The notes: a model not told the origin generated them from the letters alone. Shown: positions 49,814 to 58,463, numbered from the stretch's first letter. The stretch: 64,000 nt of DNA from Leptospiraceae bacterium (GCA_024233865.1 JACKPA010000005.1:186001-250000), one strand, 5' to 3'. A program made the numbers and translations.

Positions 49814-50941
49814 TTATTCTCCGATTTCTTTTATAATAAATTCAGTATTATTAAAAGGATTAGGGGCTTTGTAAAAAATTTTGGTTACTTGTTTCCCTGG
49901 TTTCCCCATTCTTACCCTTGGTTTTCCGTTTATGCTCATTTCAACGGCTCCTCCGTCTCCGATTTTTAATTCTAGACGATCTCTTGCTTCTAATTGCTTT
50001 ACTTCTCCTCCGGGTATAACACCTCTTTCACCTACTTGACCGTCCAAAACAAATTCAACAAAACTTGGTTTCAAAAAAAACAGAGCAACTTGGATAGAAA
50101 CAACTCCTGAGTTTTCGGATGTTGTATTTTGAGTATTTTTTTGATTCTTTTTACCCATAGAAACTTGAATTTTGGCAGATCGATCTGTAATCAATTCCGT
50201 TTTTAGCTCAATTTCCCTTCTTAAAGAGGAAAGGTCTGAAATTTCATTATTCAAAATGACCTCTTCTCCGACTTTTGTTTGAAAAGTATATACTTCTTTT
50301 TCCGGAAAAATGTTAAACCCAATTATGGCTTGTTTGTCTTGAGGGTTTACACCCTGGATTACTTCTTTTATGAATATTTTGCATTGTTGATTGCTAACAC
50401 TAAAAGCCACCCCCCTATCGGAAGTTAAAATAATGGGGACTTTTTTATTTTCCGATATGGTTTGGGAAACAAAATTTATGGTATCTGGAATTTTGGTAGT
50501 TTTATTTTTTTTAACAACTATGTTCTCGATTTCCGTTTGTTCCGGAGCAGAAAAATCAATGCTATCGTATAAATAATAAGAAAGTAAAAATATGGCAACC
50601 GATATAAAGGCTACAATAGTATAAGTGGTAATATTGCTTTTATCAATTGTAGGTACTCTTTTTACGGAAACTACGGTTTCTTCACTAGGAGTTTGCGATT
50701 CTTCTATCCTTGACATTTTGAATTGATTTATGATAAAAGCCGCATCTAATTTTAAGTAATCAGCGTACGTTTTTAAAAAGCCGAGTATAAACGTTTCTGC
50801 CGGAAACTGGGAATAATCTTCATTTTCCATTGCTAAGATAAATTTAATGGCAATATTTGTATCTTTTGATATGTCTCTTACGCTGAGTTTTCTTTCTTCT
50901 CTCGTTTCTCTAAGTATTTGACCAATTCTTTTTTCACTCAT
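49814..50941 (-). CDS. RodZ-like protein (HTH plus membrane helix plus DUF4115)
   Basis: A 375-residue protein. An N-terminal Xre/HTH_25 domain (IGQILRETREERKLSVRDIS, then FILGFLKTYADYLKLD) is followed by a membrane helix (TYTIVAFISVAIFLLSYYLY) and a large exported part ending in the DUF4115-like segment (LDGQVGERGVIPGGEVKQLE). The layout is that of RodZ, which links MreB to the cell wall machinery. In this putative spirochaete its role in cell shape is inferred. It precedes rimO in the operon. Confidence 0.82.
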   Translation of the reverse strand: MSEKRIGQILRETREERKLSVRDISKDTNIAIKFILAMENEDYSQFPAETFILGFLKTYADYLKLDAAFIINQFKMSRIEESQTPSEETVVSVKRVPTIDKSNITTYTIVAFISVAIFLLSYYLYDSIDFSAPEQTEIENIVVKKNKTTKIPDTINFVSQTISENKKVPIILTSDRGVAFSVSNQQCKIFIKEVIQGVNPQDKQAIIGFNIFPEKEVYTFQTKVGEEVILNNEISDLSSLRREIELKTELITDRSAKIQVSMGKKNQKNTQNTTSENSGVVSIQVALFFLKPSFVEFVLDGQVGERGVIPGGEVKQLEARDRLELKIGDGGAVEMSINGKPRVRMGKPGKQVTKIFYKAPNPFNNTEFIIKEIGE

Positions 50942-50996
50942 TTATAGCAAATTCCTTCTCATCATATTAATCCCAAAAATCATACAAATCATGGTA

Positions 50997-51707
50997 CTAC
51001 TTATTGTCACTAACCAATGGGTTGTTAATAATTTTAACATTTCCACCAATTCTATAATTAAAAATTCCGTCTTCCATATCCGTATTTAACTCCATTTTTG
51101 AAAAAACGATGGTGGTTGTTTTTCCCCTGGAATCATTGGCAATTGCTTTTTTAATAAGATAATTTTCCGAATCAACATATAAAGTAATATTTTCAAAACC
51201 ACCTATCTTTTCTCTTTGCTCCAAAGACAAAACAAAATATGAACGATTGTCCGTTTCATCTTTTTTGGGTTGTTGGATGGATTCAAATCTATAATGGTAT
51301 TTCCTAAATAATCTGCTTAAGCCATGTGAGTCCATAGAAGTGAAAATAGGTTTGCCGGATGAATCTTCTTTTTGGATACTTAAATCTTGTTTGCCAACAG
51401 CTTCAATTTTCTTTAAATAGATCCACAAAAACTTCCCATTGGAAACAACAATATCTCCTTCCGGTTCTGTGAAGTCATATCTAATTTTTCCAGGAGATTT
51501 GTAAACACAAGAACCTTTCATTGTGGTTGACTTTTTATTGTAAACCGTTTCGATTAGAAATTCTGCTTTATAATTGTTAATTTCAGAGTATTTTTTTTTG
51601 ATTTTTTTTACAACTTCCGAAGGTGAATTCCAATTGTGAGGCTGAGTACCTACGTGATTTCCATTAAAAATGACGAAACAAAAAATAACATATATAAATT
51701 TTCTCAT
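50997..51707 (-). CDS. LolA-like outer-membrane lipoprotein carrier protein
   Basis: A 236-residue exported protein (signal residues 1-17). The LolA fold is seen in VVKKIKKKYSEINNYKAEFL, GSCVYKSPGKIRYDF and VSNGKFLWIYLKK, with the aromatic pattern lining a lipid pocket. It would carry lipoproteins across the periplasm, or belong to the related LolA-like group of unknown cargo. It is the first gene of the long minus-strand operon that runs to secF, with a 55-base gap to the RodZ-like gene. Confidence 0.82.
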   Translation of the reverse strand: MRKFIYVIFCFVIFNGNHVGTQPHNWNSPSEVVKKIKKKYSEINNYKAEFLIETVYNKKSTTMKGSCVYKSPGKIRYDFTEPEGDIVVSNGKFLWIYLKKIEAVGKQDLSIQKEDSSGKPIFTSMDSHGLSRLFRKYHYRFESIQQPKKDETDNRSYFVLSLEQREKIGGFENITLYVDSENYLIKKAIANDSRGKTTTIVFSKMELNTDMEDGIFNYRIGGNVKIINNPLVSDNK

Positions 51708-51862
51708 AAAACCTCCTGTTAAATTTAAATACAGTAACTTGTAACAAATTTAAAGTTAGCTAATTTGACAACTTTTTTCATTAATCTATTTGAGAATTTT
51801 AATCTTTGGTTATCGACAGATTCCTTATGTGATTTCTTGAAACGAACATACCAATTTTCCTT

Positions 51863-51892
51863 GTAGGGACAGGTCTAAGACCTGCTCCTGCT
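51863..51892. repeat. GTAGGGACA repeat, copy 2
   Basis: GTAGGGACAGGTCTAAGAC matches the copy at 27008 at 18 of 19 positions; here it contains a perfect palindrome CAGGTC-TAA-GACCTG, and the right arm of the longer stem is decayed. It lies beside the transposase remnant. Confidence 0.5.
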
Positions 51893-51934
51893 AATAGTTG
51901 TTTTTTCTTTGCATGTAATTTTCTAATCCTTTCG

Positions 51935-52280
51935 TTAATCCTTATAAGAAGTCACTTTAGTAAAAAGCAAATCAAACTGTTTTTCTAACTTCTTGGCAAA
52001 ATCGACATTAGGATTTTGTTTGTAACCCAATAAACTATGATAGTAATTCCAGAACTGAGTAATAAAATCGTCCAATTCATCTTTAAACTCAATTACCAAA
52101 GGATTCAACTTTTTGAAATGTCTTCCTTCATGTATCCAGCATAAGGATTGCAAACCCATTAAAATATTAATTTCGTCCTTTAATGCTTGAATTTCTTTAT
52201 GTAATTCTTGACTCTCTTTGTATAGTTTTTCAACGAGATTAAGTAGGCGTAGTCTTATTAAGGAAATGTAAACAGAAAGC
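51935..52280 (-). pseudogene. Transposase remnant (IS66-like) with internal deletion
   Basis: Read on the minus strand, the frame runs without stop from upstream of 52250 through LVEKLYKESQELHKEIQALK and DEINIL, typical of the N-terminal coiled coil of IS66-like transposases. It then jumps to GLQSLCWIHEGRHFKKL and KLEKQFDLLFTKVTSY, which in related transposases lies in the second half of the protein. It stops soon after. The middle (DDE part) and C-terminus are missing, and no terminal repeats are evident. The ATG at 52159 would give a 74-residue product. The family assignment is from memory of the motifs. Confidence 0.6.
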
Positions 52281-52333
52281 TATAAGTTTGTAAAATATTT
52301 TCAGGAGAAATTTAAGAAGGAACTCTTTTTAAC

Positions 52334-52424
52334 CTGAGTTAAGGTACAAGCCTCTTGGGAATTTATTAGCGAGTGACTTAACTCTCGCTAATAAATTCCC
52401 TTACGCCGAATTGGCGAAACTCAG
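52334..52424 (-). ncRNA. Structured RNA candidate in the 3' end of the RRM gene
   Basis: Three nested helices: outer CTGAGTT/AACTCAG (7 bp, 52334-52340 with 52418-52424), an inner perfect 17-bp hairpin (52357-52373 with 52384-52400, 10-base loop), and CGCC/GGCG (52404-52407 with 52413-52416). This predicts a three-way junction that starts one base after the stop codon of the RRM gene. There is no T-run after the long hairpin, so it is not a standard terminator. It could stabilise the mRNA, be a processed small RNA, or be a mobile palindrome. Confidence 0.5.
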
Positions 52425-52425
52425 A

Positions 52426-52716
52426 TTACCAACGATTGTTATGTTGACGGTTGTTGTTAAAATCTTTTCGATCTTCCCTTGGTTTTGCTTCGTTTACTTT
52501 AACCATTCTACCATCTAGCTCAGTTTCATTTAATTCCTGAATAGCTTTACGAGATTCGCTTTTGTTTGACATTTCAACAAAGGCAAAGCCTCTAGGTTGT
52601 CCGCTATATTTATCAGTAATAATTTTCACTGAATCAACAGTGCCATAATTTCCAAAAGATTTACTTAAAGTATCTTCAGTTGTAGAATGTGAAAGGTTTC
52701 CTACATAAATGTTCAT
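52426..52716 (-). CDS. RRM-type RNA-binding protein
   Basis: A 96-residue protein with one RNA-recognition motif. RNP2 is NIYVGNLSH and RNP1 is RGFAFVEM, the aromatic residues that stack on RNA. The tail (KDFNNNRQHNNRW) is asparagine- and arginine-rich. Such proteins in cyanobacteria and spirochaetes are small RNA-binding or cold-related factors. The ATG at 52716 has GGAG 7 bases upstream; the longer frame would begin inside the ribosome site. Its mRNA ends in the structured element at 52334-52424. Confidence 0.9.
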   Translation of the reverse strand: MNIYVGNLSHSTTEDTLSKSFGNYGTVDSVKIITDKYSGQPRGFAFVEMSNKSESRKAIQELNETELDGRMVKVNEAKPREDRKDFNNNRQHNNRW

Positions 52717-53043
52717 TTTTATCTCCAATATTGTTATTGTAAATTTGAAAGTTGTTTTTTAGCAAGGTAGAAAGGGATCGGCTTCGTAGTCTGTTTTAGG
52801 CGTAAATCTTTAAGCTTTAACAAGAAAAAGTAGTAGATTAATTCTATTCTTGCACCATTATCTAACTGGTATACTACCATAATCAGATATGCTGCTAACT
52901 TTATAAATTTCAATTCTTTAATATAATAATAGAAACATGATAAAAAGGTATTGTTATTTTTGCAAGTGTAATTTTGAAATTTCGAAGGTTTTATTAGTAT
53001 AAAATGATTTAAAAATTGAATATAGGATTCAAAACTGTAAAAA
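52717..53043. other. Divergent intergenic region between RRM gene and PHP-ATPase gene
   Basis: No coding sequence is seen. For the plus strand, TTGAAA (52974-52979) and TATAAA (52998-53003) with an 18-base spacer form a promoter whose -10 is the first part of the direct repeat described at 52998-53048. The minus-strand leader of the RRM gene occupies the left part; its promoter is not obvious. Confidence 0.5.
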
Positions 53044-53048
53044 ATGAG
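52998..53048 (+). repeat. Direct repeat copy 1 (-10 box to start codon of the PHP-ATPase gene)
   Basis: A 51-base sequence starting TATAAAATGATTTAAAAATT and ending in the ATGAG of the PHP-ATPase gene. It is repeated at 56713-56763 with 2 differences; the last 41 bases (53008-53048) are identical. Weaker similarity continues upstream to about 52983. Confidence 0.9.
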
Positions 53049-55464
53049 TACTAATGGAAAATTGGAAAATTATTGGAATGGTGCCAGATGGTGGAAATTT
53101 GATTTTCATGCCCATACTCCTGCTTCAAGTGATTACGGAAAAGGATCAAGTCAATTAGAATTGGGCAAACTAACTCCTAAAGAATGGCTCCTTGCCTATA
53201 TGAAAGCTGAGATTGATTGCGTTGCGATTACAGACCACAATTCGGGAGAGTGGATTGATAAATTAAAATCTGCTTATATCGAAATGAAAAATAATAAGGA
53301 AGAAGGATTTCGTGAGATATATTTGTTTTCCTATGAAGCGGTAATTGAAATTATAAACTCGAAGGGTGGAATTGCGATTCCTGCTCATATCGATCAAACA
53401 CCCGGTTTATTTACGTGGGTTAAAATGGGAATTCCCAGTTTGGAAGGATTGAAGCTTGCTCTTCTAGACGGTGATTTGTCAATAAAAAGATCAGATACGT
53501 ATTATGAGAATCCTAATGAACAACATAGTACTAATTTTATCGAAAGTATAACCATTGAGAAATCGAAATACATAGGAAGGAATTCTCCTTTGGAGCTTCA
53601 ATTAAATCCATGGATGAGCTCTTTCATCGGGGGAAGAGGAACCGGAAAATCTTCCTTAATGGAATTTGTTCGATTGGCAATGAGAAGACAGGATGAAATA
53701 CCGAATTCTTTAAAAGAAGAGTTTCGGAAGTATTCGGAAGTCGGAAACAGAAAGGAAAAGGGATTATTAACCGAAGATGCCAAATTCTCATTGGTCTATA
53801 AAAAAAATCAAACCGGATATAAAATCAACTGGGCTCTAAAAAGTGATCAAATGCATCCGATAGAGTCCTTTAATGGTTCGGAATGGGTGAAAGAAGAAGG
53901 AAGTATAAAAGATAGATTTCCGATTAGTATCTATAGTCAAAAACAAATTTATTCATTTGCAGAAAATCCCAAACATCTTTTAGACATGATCTCCGATCAA
54001 AAACAAATAGGGTATAAGGAATGGTTAGATAAAAAAAATATATTGGAAGCGAATTTCTTTTCTTATAAAAATAGACTTAGAGAATTAAGTTTGCTCTTAG
54101 AAAAAGAAAGTGCTTTAAAAGGTGAACTTTCTGATGTAACAAAAAAAATTAGTTTACTAGAAGAAAAAGGATTTCAGGAAATTTTAAATGAATTCCAGAA
54201 ACGCCAAAATCAATCGGGATATATGGATGCTTGGGAATCAAATATTTTTTCTTTACCTGAAAAAATTGGAATATTGGAAGAAGAAATCGTTCCGCTCTCT
54301 TACCCCGAAGAAATGATCGATGAAAAAGACACTACTGATGTTGAACTTTTGAAAATGATACAAACATTTAATTCTGATCTAAATAAGTTGAAATCATTAC
54401 TTATAACTCAAAAGGATCAACTTACTGTTTCATTGCAAAAATGGAACGATGAGAAACAAAACTCAATTTGGTTTAAAAAATTTCAGGAGTCAATCAAGCA
54501 ATATGAAGAAACTCTCAAAGAGTTATCAACAGGTTCTATAAATGCTCAGGATGAATTTGGGAAAATGTTTCAAATCAAACACAATTTAGAAACAAGTCTT
54601 CAAAAAATAGAGTTTACTAAAGTTGAATGTGAAAGAGTAAAAAGAGATATTGAAAAAACTCTTAATGAAATTGTGGAACATAGAAAACTGCTTTCCACTC
54701 AAAGGCAAAATTTTCTAAATGAAGTTTTTAAAACGAATCAGTCCGTAAAAATAAGGTTAATTCCTTTTGGAAATAAAATAGATGTCGAGTCTCAATTAAG
54801 AGAAATCTTAAGGATGGAATCTGGTTTTGAACCAATTATTGGAAGTATGGAAAGTAATGAAGGATTTATTTTTGACCTTTATGAAAACGGAATAGATGAA
54901 AGTAAAATTTCAAACTTGAAAGGTAAATTATTAGGATTACTGGAGGGAAAAGACTTTTCAGCTATTGGTAGATACAATCAATTTAAAGAAAGAATCTTAA
55001 AATTAACCTCACAAAGTATAGATCAGTTGGAGTTATATTTCCCTGACGATTCTCTGGCTATTGAATATAAGAACGCTAGCGGAAAATACCAACCAATCGA
55101 ACAGGGTTCTCCGGGTCAAAAAACGGCTGCACTTTTATCTTTTGTGCTTTCTTATGGAAATGATCCGATTATTTTGGATCAACCGGAAGATGATTTAGAC
55201 AATCGTTTAATTTATGAATTAATTGTTAAACAATTGAAAGAATCAAAATCTAAGAGACAAATTATTGTTGTAACTCATAATGCAAATATAGTTGTGAATG
55301 GAGACTCTGAACTTGTTTTTTGTTTATCATCAAATGGTCAAACATGCTTAAGCAGTCAGGGTTGTCTCCAAGATAAGAAGATTAGAGAAGAAATTTGTTC
55401 TATTTTAGAAGGAGGAAAGGACGCTTTTCAATTAAGATACAAAAGGATTGAACCTCATGTTTGA
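53044..55464 (+). CDS. PHP-domain, SMC-like ATPase (TrlF-type), candidate defence protein
   Basis: An 806-residue protein. N-terminal PHP metal-dependent hydrolase motifs: FDFHAHTP (H22, H24), ITDHN (near residue 63) and GIAIPAHID. Walker A is GGRGTGKSS near residues 196-204; a long coiled coil (about 320-600) follows; the ABC-like signature region SPGQKTAALLSF and Walker B IILDQPEDDLDN (near 708-719) close the ATPase, then a VVTHNAN switch. This resembles the TrlF family and, in logic, RloC/PrrC-type nuclease-ATPases. The middle of the PHP domain seems short. No ribosome site is visible. It begins inside the direct repeat and overlaps the next gene by 8 bases. Confidence 0.85.
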   Translation: MSTNGKLENYWNGARWWKFDFHAHTPASSDYGKGSSQLELGKLTPKEWLLAYMKAEIDCVAITDHNSGEWIDKLKSAYIEMKNNKEEGFREIYLFSYEAVIEIINSKGGIAIPAHIDQTPGLFTWVKMGIPSLEGLKLALLDGDLSIKRSDTYYENPNEQHSTNFIESITIEKSKYIGRNSPLELQLNPWMSSFIGGRGTGKSSLMEFVRLAMRRQDEIPNSLKEEFRKYSEVGNRKEKGLLTEDAKFSLVYKKNQTGYKINWALKSDQMHPIESFNGSEWVKEEGSIKDRFPISIYSQKQIYSFAENPKHLLDMISDQKQIGYKEWLDKKNILEANFFSYKNRLRELSLLLEKESALKGELSDVTKKISLLEEKGFQEILNEFQKRQNQSGYMDAWESNIFSLPEKIGILEEEIVPLSYPEEMIDEKDTTDVELLKMIQTFNSDLNKLKSLLITQKDQLTVSLQKWNDEKQNSIWFKKFQESIKQYEETLKELSTGSINAQDEFGKMFQIKHNLETSLQKIEFTKVECERVKRDIEKTLNEIVEHRKLLSTQRQNFLNEVFKTNQSVKIRLIPFGNKIDVESQLREILRMESGFEPIIGSMESNEGFIFDLYENGIDESKISNLKGKLLGLLEGKDFSAIGRYNQFKERILKLTSQSIDQLELYFPDDSLAIEYKNASGKYQPIEQGSPGQKTAALLSFVLSYGNDPIILDQPEDDLDNRLIYELIVKQLKESKSKRQIIVVTHNANIVVNGDSELVFCLSSNGQTCLSSQGCLQDKKIREEICSILEGGKDAFQLRYKRIEPHV

Positions 55465-56692
55465 TACAACTGAAGAATTGATTCAAAAGATTCAATTAGG
55501 AGAAGATTCTTTTCTTGAGCTGAAATCGGTTTTTATTACCGGAAAGAAAATTACTGGTCCGGATAGAAAAAACCTATCTGATGAGATATGTGCATTTGCA
55601 AATACAAATGGTGGAGTAATTGTTTTAGGGGTAGATGATAAATCTAAGAATGTTACTGGAATTTCACTCGATGCTCTGGATATAGTAGAAGGTCTGCTTA
55701 GAGAAATTTGCTATGATTTGATTAAGCCACCCTTAAATCCTTTAATTGAAAAAAGGCAATTACCGGATTTATCAGGAAAAAATAAAAATATTATAAAAGT
55801 CGACATTCCAAAATCGTTGTTTGTTCATAAATCTTCTAATGGTTATTTTTATAGAGTAGGAAGTTCAAAAAGGGAAATGCCACCGGATTATTTAGCTAGA
55901 TTGTTTCAGCAGAGAAGCCAGGTTAGACTCATTCGATTTGAAGAGCAGGCTGTACCTCAATCATCAATTTCTGATTTGAATGAGAGACTTTCAAAAAGGT
56001 TTATTCCCAATAGTGAAGAAAATTTGGAAATATGGCTTTTGAAGCGAGGATTGCTTTCAAAAGACGAAAATCATGTTGTTCGTTCTAGTGTTGCCGGTTT
56101 ACTCATGTGTTCCGAACATCCTGAAAAATATTTACCAGGCTCTTTTATTGAGGCAGTTGCTTATTCCGGAGTAAACCTTGACTCAAATAATCAAATAGAT
56201 GCAAGGAAAATTACAGGTTCCCTTGATAACCAAATTGAGGAAGCGATGCGTTTCTTTTTGAAAAATAGGATGCTTGCCTCAAGAAAAATTCCGGATAGAC
56301 AGGAACACCATACATATAGTGAAAGAGCCCTATTTGAAGCAATTGTAAATGCAGTTGCACACAGAGATTACTCAATACATGGATCAAAAATTCGTTTTTT
56401 TATATTTTCTGATAGAATAGAGATTTATTCTCCAGGTGATTTACCTAACACACTAACTTTAGAAACCATAGATATGAGACAATCCACAAGAAATGAATTG
56501 ATTAGTAATTTGTTATCAGACTGCCCTGTGGACGATTCTATTAATAGTTCCAGAAAGCACTACATGGAAAAGAGAGGAGAGGGTGTTCCAATTATTTACA
56601 ATGAAAGCTTAAAATTATCCAGTAGGAAACCGATCTATAAATGTTTGGACAACTCGGAATTGTTGCTTACAATATTTTCAAATAATAGTTAA
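55457..56692 (+). CDS. Schlafen AlbA_2 domain plus GHKL-like ATP-binding protein
   Basis: A 411-residue protein. Residues 15-130 form an AlbA_2 domain (FLELKSVF, then DEICAFANTNGGVIVLGVDD and YFYRVGSSKREM), a nucleic-acid binding or nuclease module related to Schlafen. Residues 275-411 are an HATPase_c_4-like region (ALFEAIVNAVAHRDYSIHG and IEIYSPGDLPN, then RGEGVPII), which may bind ATP. The ATG at 55457 overlaps the PHP-ATPase stop (ATGTTTGA), so the two are coupled; the TTG at 55448 is an alternative. It is the second and last gene of the cassette. Confidence 0.85.
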   Translation: MFDTTEELIQKIQLGEDSFLELKSVFITGKKITGPDRKNLSDEICAFANTNGGVIVLGVDDKSKNVTGISLDALDIVEGLLREICYDLIKPPLNPLIEKRQLPDLSGKNKNIIKVDIPKSLFVHKSSNGYFYRVGSSKREMPPDYLARLFQQRSQVRLIRFEEQAVPQSSISDLNERLSKRFIPNSEENLEIWLLKRGLLSKDENHVVRSSVAGLLMCSEHPEKYLPGSFIEAVAYSGVNLDSNNQIDARKITGSLDNQIEEAMRFFLKNRMLASRKIPDRQEHHTYSERALFEAIVNAVAHRDYSIHGSKIRFFIFSDRIEIYSPGDLPNTLTLETIDMRQSTRNELISNLLSDCPVDDSINSSRKHYMEKRGEGVPIIYNESLKLSSRKPIYKCLDNSELLLTIFSNNS

Positions 56693-56712
56693 ATATACGA
56701 AAGTATTAATAA

Positions 56713-56763
56713 TATAAAATAGTTTAAAAATTGAATATAGGATTCAAAACTGTAAAAAATGAG
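56713..56763 (+). repeat. Direct repeat copy 2 (leader and start codon of def)
   Basis: TATAAAATAGTTTAAAAATT onward to ATGAG matches copy 1 at 49 of 51 positions. It includes the -10-like TATAAA and the def start codon. The TTGAAA -35 box present before copy 1 is not preserved here (GTTAAA or TTAAAT at the position), so this copy may be a weaker promoter. Confidence 0.9.
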
Positions 56764-57298
56764 CGTTTTAAAAGTTTTAAAAATTGGTAATCCACTACTT
56801 AGGAAAAAGAGTCTTGATATTTCCGAAACGGAAGTAGCTACAAAAGAATTTAAAAAATTGGTACGCGACATGTTTGATACAATGCGTTATGAAGGGGGAG
56901 TAGGACTTGCAGCTCCCCAAATTGGAATTTTAAAAAGGGTTGTTGTGGTAGGTGCTGAAAACAATGAAAAGTATGAAAATTCAGGCGAAATCCCGGAGCA
57001 TGTCTTAATAAACCCGATTATAACTCCTTTGGAATCGTCTTTACGAGGATTTTGGGAAGGTTGTCTATCTGTTCCGGAGATGAGAGGATACGTTGAGCGT
57101 CCTTCTAAAATAAAAATGGAATGGTATGATCATAAGTGGAATTTTCATTCTGAAGTTATAGAAGGCTTTAGAGCAGTTGTTTATCAGCACGAATGTGATC
57201 ATTTGGATGGAATTATATACGTTGACAGATTAAAAGATACAAAATTATTCGGATATTTGGATTCTTTGGAACTTAAAGAAGATGATACGTTAGATTAA
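56759..57298 (+). CDS. def: Peptide deformylase
   Basis: Metalloenzyme that removes the formyl group from new proteins. All three motifs are present: GVGLAAPQIG, EGCLSVPEM (metal cysteine) and YQHECDHLDG (HExxDH with the two histidines). At 179 residues the length is normal. Its start codon lies in the second copy of the direct repeat, immediately behind the cassette. It is essential in most bacteria, so the insertion must have kept it expressed. Followed after 9 bases by an acyl-CoA dehydrogenase gene. Confidence 0.95.
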   Translation: MSVLKVLKIGNPLLRKKSLDISETEVATKEFKKLVRDMFDTMRYEGGVGLAAPQIGILKRVVVVGAENNEKYENSGEIPEHVLINPIITPLESSLRGFWEGCLSVPEMRGYVERPSKIKMEWYDHKWNFHSEVIEGFRAVVYQHECDHLDGIIYVDRLKDTKLFGYLDSLELKEDDTLD

Positions 57299-57307
57299 GG
57301 ATTTCTT

Positions 57308-58453
57308 ATGGATTTTAGACTCCCCCTTGATGTTTTGGAATACAAAGAATTAGTAAGGGCTTTTGCTGAAAGTCAAATTCGTCCCAGTGCCGAAGAAAGA
57401 GATAAAGAAGGCGATTGGTCACCGGATTTATGGAAAAAAATGGGTGAGATCGGTTTGCTCGGACTGCCAATTCCAGAAGAATACGGTGGATCAGGTGCAA
57501 GTTGTTTGATGACAACAGTTGCAAATGAAGGTTTTGGCGAAGGATCGGCTGATGGCGGATTGACTTTAGCCTTAGGAGCACACGGAATCATTGGAACTAT
57601 TCCTATTGTCATTTGTGGTAGCGAAGAGCAGAAAAAAAGATATCTTCCAAAAATAGCTACAGGAGAATGGATCTCCGGCATGGCACTCACCGAACCGAAT
57701 TCCGGAAGTGACGCAGCCGGAAGCATGGAAACACGAGCTGTCAAAAGAGGGGATCGGTATATCTTGAACGGCACTAAAATGTTTATTACTAATGGTCCTG
57801 TCGGAGATGTTTTTATAGTAATGGCAGTGACCGATAAAAAGAAAGGTGCAATGGGAATTTCTGCTTTTATTGTAGAAAAAACGTTTAAAGGTTTTAGTAC
57901 AGGAAAAAAACTCCAAAAAATGGGCATGAAAACAAGTACAACCAGCGAACTGATTTTTGAAGATATGGAAGTACCGGAGGAAAATCTTATCGGTAAAGAA
58001 AATTCCGGTTTTTTGCGAGTTGGCAAAGCCAATCTTGAATGGGAAAGAACCGTTTTGATTGCCGGTTCTTTGGGTTTTATGAAATTCGCACTGGATGGAT
58101 CCATACGGTATGCAAAAAATCGTGTTCAGTTTGGTGAACCAATCATACGCTTCCAAGCCATCCAAGAAAAAATAGCTTTGTCTAGAATGAAATTAGACGC
58201 ATCCAGACTCCTTGTTTATAAAAGTGCAATTAAAAAAGACAAAGGGGAAAGTGCACCATTAGAATCTTCCATTGGCAAATTGTATACAACCGAAAGTGCT
58301 ATTCAAGTTATGTATGATCTTGGTCAAGTACATGGTGGCTATGCTTTCTTGCATGAATATCCGATTGAGAGGCTTTACCGAGACGCAAGGCTTTCCACTT
58401 TGGGTGCCGGAACTTCGGAAATAATGCGTTCTATTATCGCAGCCAATATGTAA
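57308..58453 (+). CDS. Acyl-CoA dehydrogenase 1
   Basis: FAD-dependent enzyme that introduces a double bond into acyl-CoA. Typical segments: MALTEPNSGSDAAGSMETRA (FAD/substrate), YILNGTKMFITNGPV, NRVQFGEPIIRFQAIQ, VHGGYAFLHEYPIERLYRDA and GTSEIMRSIIA at the end. The 381-residue length is normal. It lies 9 bases after def and 10 bases before a second paralogue. Substrate chain length is not evident. Confidence 0.92.
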   Translation: MDFRLPLDVLEYKELVRAFAESQIRPSAEERDKEGDWSPDLWKKMGEIGLLGLPIPEEYGGSGASCLMTTVANEGFGEGSADGGLTLALGAHGIIGTIPIVICGSEEQKKRYLPKIATGEWISGMALTEPNSGSDAAGSMETRAVKRGDRYILNGTKMFITNGPVGDVFIVMAVTDKKKGAMGISAFIVEKTFKGFSTGKKLQKMGMKTSTTSELIFEDMEVPEENLIGKENSGFLRVGKANLEWERTVLIAGSLGFMKFALDGSIRYAKNRVQFGEPIIRFQAIQEKIALSRMKLDASRLLVYKSAIKKDKGESAPLESSIGKLYTTESAIQVMYDLGQVHGGYAFLHEYPIERLYRDARLSTLGAGTSEIMRSIIAANM

Positions 58454-58463
58454 GGGGGACAAT

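Noticed and set aside
57373..58104. Long minus-strand frame of 243 residues
   Set aside because: It is the antisense shadow of the first acyl-CoA dehydrogenase, whose motifs are complete.
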